Part shown: positions 60,704-64,000 of the stretch, one piece after another
How the letters are laid out: each line of letters opens with the position of its first letter
How positions within the stretch are numbered: position 1 is the stretch's first letter
Source of the DNA: Armatimonadetes bacterium UBA1398
GTDB taxonomy: Bacteria > Armatimonadota > Zipacnadia > UBA1398
Assembly: GCA_002305165.1 (NCBI GenBank)
Contig: DBQI01000049.1
Coordinates: 1-64,000 of the forward strand
DNA: 64,000 nt
Direction: 5' to 3'
The notes under the pieces: generated by a model
The model's input: the letters and a program-made list of their open reading frames with translations, nothing else
What the model was told of the DNA's origin: nothing
Databases searched by the model: none
Program-made: the position numbers and the translations under genes

Positions 60704-61768
60704 CTAACTCGGCTTCCTCTTGGGAGTGAGTACCTTCTTGACTACGCCGAGCGCCCCCTGGTGCCATGCCACTCGGTGGGTGACGCCCGTGGCGCCGTGC
60801 AGCTCGTGCTTATGGTCTAGGTACCACTGGTAGCAGCGGATGAGAGCATCGCCGTTGCTGAACTTCGGCTCCCAGCCCAGCTCCCGCTTGATCTTGTCCG
60901 TCGACACCCAGGAGTCCGTGTGAGCGGTTCCGTAGACCCACTTGTACAGGGGCGAGAGGTGCAGGGCTTCGAGGGCCATGAGCGCCGGGATCACCAAACC
61001 CGCCGGCGTGCCCATGATGCGGCTGCCGGTCTTGGCATAGTCGCATAGCTGCCCGACGTATTCCTTCACGGGCCGCAGATCGTCCGAGCCCACGTTGTAC
61101 GTGTCATTGACCTTCTCGCTGGACCCCACGAGGCAGAGGTAGATCGATTCGCAAAGGTCCTCGACATCGAGGAGCTGGTAGGTGTTGCTGCCATCTCCGA
61201 TGAGGGGAATGCGGGTACCGCTCTCCACCCAGTCGCAGAGGATCTGGAACACGCCCAGGCGCCCCGTGCCGATGAAGGTCTTGGGCCGGATGATGGGCAC
61301 GCAGAGGCCGTCGGCCCGCGCCTTGACGCACGCCTCCTCGGCCTGGATCTTGCTCTCGCCGTAGGGCCCGACGCCAACGACGGGGTCCGTTTCCTCGAGG
61401 GGGTGCTTCTTCGGGACGCCGTAGACAGCGGTCGAAGAGATGAAGACCACGCCATCAATGTCGTGCTTCTTCGCCAGCCGCAACACAATGCGGGTGCCGT
61501 CGACGTTGGTGGAGAAGATGTCGGCCGGTTTCCACAGCGGTAGCGCCGCCGCCCCGTGCATGATGACATCAGGCTTCGTCTCGGAAATGGCCTCATCCAA
61601 GGCCTGGTGATCGCGCACATCGCCGACGATGCCTCGGGTGCCTTCGGGGAAGTCCGAGGGGATCATCGGCTCCAGATCGTAGACGATGCTCTCATGGCCG
61701 CGCTCAGCGAGGTAGTTCGCGACGTGGAACCCCAGGAAGCCGGCGCCGCCGGTCAGGAACACACGCAT
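60704..61768 (-). CDS. NAD-dependent epimerase/dehydratase family protein (extended SDR)
   Basis: The 354-residue protein has the SDR Rossmann start MRVFLTGGAGFLGFHVANYL, the SSTAVYG strand with the catalytic Ser/Thr, and YGESK as the Tyr-xxx-Lys pair. A C-terminal substrate domain follows, with TYNVGSDDLRPVKEYV. The sequence layout fits sugar-nucleotide epimerases/dehydratases, but the length and tail do not point to a known specific enzyme; sterol/3-beta-HSD-like members are also possible. ATG 61768 is preferred with GGGAG 11 bases upstream. It is convergent with the small secreted protein and follows the threonine aldolase gene by 80 bases. Confidence 0.85.
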   Translation of the reverse strand: MRVFLTGGAGFLGFHVANYLAERGHESIVYDLEPMIPSDFPEGTRGIVGDVRDHQALDEAISETKPDVIMHGAAALPLWKPADIFSTNVDGTRIVLRLAKKHDIDGVVFISSTAVYGVPKKHPLEETDPVVGVGPYGESKIQAEEACVKARADGLCVPIIRPKTFIGTGRLGVFQILCDWVESGTRIPLIGDGSNTYQLLDVEDLCESIYLCLVGSSEKVNDTYNVGSDDLRPVKEYVGQLCDYAKTGSRIMGTPAGLVIPALMALEALHLSPLYKWVYGTAHTDSWVSTDKIKRELGWEPKFSNGDALIRCYQWYLDHKHELHGATGVTHRVAWHQGALGVVKKVLTPKRKPS

Positions 61769-61848
61769 AGTGGGTCGCGCTCCCGTCAGTAGTTGGCTGG
61801 TGGTCGGCAGCAGCTTCGGCCGCGCTGAAGCGCGCACCTGCCTGTAAG

Positions 61849-62898
61849 TCAGCCAGCGACGACCTCGGCGATCCGCTCGATGGCGAGCGGAATGTGCTCC
61901 GATGGCACGTCATGATGGCACACGAGCCGCACATCGGCCTGCACGTCGAAGCATAGCACTCCCGCGTCGCAGAGGGCTGCGGCGAGCTTGGTGCTGGGCC
62001 ATTGGGGGGACGTGGACCGGAAGTAGACCATGTTGGTCTGCACCGCGTGCATCGCGAGCTCCAGGCCGTCGATGCTCTCGATGCCCCGCGCGAGTGCAGC
62101 GGCCTTGGCATGGTCCTCTGCGAGGCGGTCGACCATAGTCTCCAGGGCGAGCAGCGCCGGCGCCGCGAGGACTCCCACCTGCCTCATGCCGCCGCCCAGC
62201 ATCTTGCGTGTGCGTCGAGCGCGGGCGATGAAGGCCTCCGAGCCTACCAGCATCGAGCCCACGGGGGCGCAGAGGCCCTTGCTGAAGCAGAACATCACCG
62301 TATCGGCGTCCCGGACCAGGTCGGCGGCGTCCACGCCCTGGGCCACAGCGCTGTTGAAGAGCCGCGCGCCGTCGACATGCACGACCAGGCCGTGCCGGTC
62401 AGCGACTTCGCGGATGGCGGCCATGGTCTCCGGCGTGACGACGGTGCCGCCCGCGCGGTTGTTGGTGTTCTCGACCCACAGAGCGCGCGTGATGGGATGG
62501 TGGATGTCCGCGGGATGGACGGCCGCCTCGAAAGCCTCAGGCATCGGCTGTCCGTCCGGAGCGGCGATCACGGGATCTATGATGATCCCGCCCAGGGCTG
62601 CCACCCCACCCACCTCGTGGACGCGGGTGTGGGCGTGCTGATCCATGATGATCGCGTTCCCAGGCCGGCAGTGCACGAGGGCCGCGATGAGATTGCCCAT
62701 GGTGCCGGACGGCACGAAGAGGCCGGCTTCCTTGCCTAACCGTTCGGCGGAAGCGCTCTCGAGGGCGTTCACGGTGGGATCATCGCCCGCTACGTCATCC
62801 CCCACCTCAGCCTCCGCCATCGCCTGACGCATGGCCTCAGTAGGTCTCGTAACGGTATCGCTACGGAGGTCGATGATGATGGGATGCTCACAGGCCAT
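61849..62898 (-). CDS. ltaE: Low-specificity L-threonine aldolase
   Basis: The 349-residue enzyme is a fold-type I PLP protein that splits threonine into glycine and acetaldehyde. It begins IIDLRSDTVTRPTEAMRQAMAEAEVGDDV, the classic LtaE N terminus, and shows the PSGTMGN phosphate loop, HVDGARLFNSAVAQGV and the PLP Lys in FCFSKGLCAPVGS. Length is standard. ATG 62898 has GGAGG six bases upstream and overlaps the end of the preceding gene by 11 bases, so translation is coupled. Related enzymes act on allo-threonine or phenylserine. Confidence 0.92.
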   Translation of the reverse strand: MACEHPIIIDLRSDTVTRPTEAMRQAMAEAEVGDDVAGDDPTVNALESASAERLGKEAGLFVPSGTMGNLIAALVHCRPGNAIIMDQHAHTRVHEVGGVAALGGIIIDPVIAAPDGQPMPEAFEAAVHPADIHHPITRALWVENTNNRAGGTVVTPETMAAIREVADRHGLVVHVDGARLFNSAVAQGVDAADLVRDADTVMFCFSKGLCAPVGSMLVGSEAFIARARRTRKMLGGGMRQVGVLAAPALLALETMVDRLAEDHAKAAALARGIESIDGLELAMHAVQTNMVYFRSTSPQWPSTKLAAALCDAGVLCFDVQADVRLVCHHDVPSEHIPLAIERIAEVVAG

Positions 62899-63367
62899 AG
62901 GATGCCTCCACAGCTTCGACCAGGTCCTTGAGCCCTTCGACTCGGAGGACCTTCAGCTTGCCCCGGTCTCTGACGCAGAACACGGAGAACCCTCCGTGGT
63001 GGGTGGAGACGAAGGCGTCGTTGTTGTACTGGCGGATCTCGAAGTTCACGTCGGCGGTGAGGGTCTCCTCGTCCGTTTCCCGAATGGTCACGTAGTCCCA
63101 GTAGACCTCGAAGCGCCTGGGACCCAGGAAGCCCTGCATCAGGTCCACGCGGAGTGACGCGCGGGAGTTACCGTAGTCGTCGGAGTAGTCGTCGCTCAGC
63201 ACGCTGATGACGCGATTCGGCGACTCGCGTCGTGCCCCATCGGCCACAACTGAGAGGACGCGTTGGAGCTGCGCCTCATCGGTTGCCGGTGGCCGGGTCA
63301 AGAGGAACGCCAGCATGGCGACTCCGACCAGCGCCACCGCGCCGATCACCAGCCATCTGGTCTTCAC
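62888..63367 (-). CDS. Membrane-anchored protein of unknown family
   Basis: The 159-residue protein has one N-terminal membrane helix (WLVIGAVALVGVAMLAFLL) and a periplasmic alpha/beta domain with LQRVLSVVADGARRESP, then repeated strands (RRFEVYWDYVTIRETDEE, LTADVNFEIRQYN, FSVFCVRDRGKLKVLRVEGL), like NTF2-type folds. GTG 63367 is the start because GAGAGGAG lies seven bases upstream; an ATG at 63403 is a second choice. It overlaps ltaE by 11 bases. It is divergent from ubiD, and the gap between them has AT-rich patches that may hold promoters. Function unknown. Confidence 0.65.
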   Translation of the reverse strand: MKTRWLVIGAVALVGVAMLAFLLTRPPATDEAQLQRVLSVVADGARRESPNRVISVLSDDYSDDYGNSRASLRVDLMQGFLGPRRFEVYWDYVTIRETDEETLTADVNFEIRQYNNDAFVSTHHGGFSVFCVRDRGKLKVLRVEGLKDLVEAVEASYGL

Positions 63368-63480
63368 GCTGCCACTCCTCTCCGGCTTGGAGGCAGGATT
63401 CATTATCCCGCTAACATTATGGTACACGAGGGCCCTTCGGTGGCTCACCAATCGGATTGTTGATCAGGAGGACGGCTCCG

Positions 63481-64000
63481 GTGGCATATGGCAACCTGAG
63501 GGAGTTCGTTGCAGCGCTGGAGCGTGAGGGCGAGTTGCTTCGCATTGAACGGCCTCTAGACCCTCACCTGGAGATACCCGAGGTGATCGACCGGGTCTGC
63601 AAGACGCCCGGGGGAGGCAAGGCGCTGCTGTTCGGCTCGCCCACTCGCGGCAAGGCCCCGCTACTCGCCAACTGCTTCGGCAGCTATCGGCGCATGGCCA
63701 TGGCCCTCTCGGCGGAGTCCATCGAGGAGCCAGCCGAACGAATCGCTGGGCTGCTCGCCAAGAGCCCCCCGGAGGGACTCGGCGACAAGGTCCGTACGCT
63801 GGGCGAGCTGATGGGACTGTCCAAGGCGCTGCCCAGGCATGTGCGGACGGGCAGGTGCAAGGAAGTGATCCGCCAGGCGGAGGACGCGTCGCTCGCCGAT
63901 CTCCCCATCCTTCACTGCTGGCCCGGCGATGGCGGACCGTTCATCACTCTCCCCATGGTCGTGACCGCCCATCCCGAGACCGGCCGCCGCAATGTGGGCA
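63481..64000 (+). CDS. ubiD: UbiD family decarboxylase, 5' part
   Basis: The first 173 codons of a UbiD-type decarboxylase run off the window edge. The N terminus AYGNLREFVAALEREGELLRI is the classic UbiD start, and EIPEVIDRVCKTPGGGKALLF and later SLADLPILHCWPGDGG match the family. These enzymes use prenylated FMN to decarboxylate aromatic acids; a role in menaquinone or ubiquinone synthesis, or in aromatic catabolism, is possible. GTG 63481 has GGAGG nine bases upstream. The rest of the catalytic domain is outside the window. Confidence 0.92.
   Translation, partial: MAYGNLREFVAALEREGELLRIERPLDPHLEIPEVIDRVCKTPGGGKALLFGSPTRGKAPLLANCFGSYRRMAMALSAESIEEPAERIAGLLAKSPPEGLGDKVRTLGELMGLSKALPRHVRTGRCKEVIRQAEDASLADLPILHCWPGDGGPFITLPMVVTAHPETGRRNVG

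Overview
The window is GC-rich chromosomal DNA from a diderm (Gram-negative-type) bacterium. It carries a TamB-like outer-membrane biogenesis protein, a complete RND / membrane-fusion-protein / TolC efflux set, several lipoproteins, a TatA protein and several Tat-type (RR) signal peptides. A SigH-like sigma factor, a glyQ-glyS pair, many GTG/TTG starts and a large stock of secreted carbohydrate-active proteins suggest a lineage such as Armatimonadota or a similar environmental diderm phylum. That placement is an inference from gene content. No rRNA, tRNA, CRISPR array, insertion sequence or phage gene was seen.

Layout. 0.3-7.2 kb is a minus-strand run: a MEMO-like protein, CvpA-like membrane protein, SigH-like sigma factor, glyQ, glyS and an ADP-ribosylglycohydrolase. 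7.3-12.2 kb holds a small PH-like protein, a closely related pair of sugar isomerase/epimerase TIM-barrel proteins (one cytoplasmic, one with a Tat signal), L-rhamnose isomerase and AsnRS. 12.4-12.9 kb carries two tandem 54-residue zinc-ribbon proteins. 13.1-18.4 kb has a large secreted glycoside-hydrolase-like protein and a secreted POTRA plus helical-repeat protein with no beta-barrel. 29.2-18.4 kb (minus) looks like one operon: a giant TamB homologue, a beta-helix glycosidase-like protein, a secreted beta-sandwich protein, a matrixin-like lipoprotein and a Tat-exported sulfatase-like protein. The last two have lost catalytic residues.

29.3-39.4 kb mixes a secreted protein of unknown family, PdxA, GmhA-like SIS protein, a GH2 beta-galactosidase with an inserted LamG domain, DUF6807- and DUF4380-type proteins, archease and an N-acetylneuraminate-lyase-like aldolase. 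39.4-46.6 kb (minus) has glutaminyl cyclase, hydantoinase/oxoprolinase, a stand-alone receiver, an ABC-class ATPase with a long charged tail, and a four-repeat protein of the homing-endonuclease-associated type. 46.9-54.1 kb is an efflux operon led by an AbrB-type regulator with a good promoter and tandem 9-bp repeats. 54.1-64 kb has a UroD-type methyltransferase, HtrA protease with an enlarged loop, an alginate-lyase-like protein, a PfkB sugar kinase with an odd start, TatA, a small secreted protein, an epimerase, threonine aldolase and the 5' part of ubiD.

Together the genes describe a heterotroph that degrades and imports plant or algal polysaccharides (galactosides, rhamnose, uronate polymers, possibly sialic acids), with much of the work done by exported proteins. 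No single defence or mobile system is evident. The parts that look least described are the TamB-led operon with pseudoenzymes, the barrel-less POTRA protein, the tandem mini zinc ribbons and the ATPase / repeat-protein neighbourhood.
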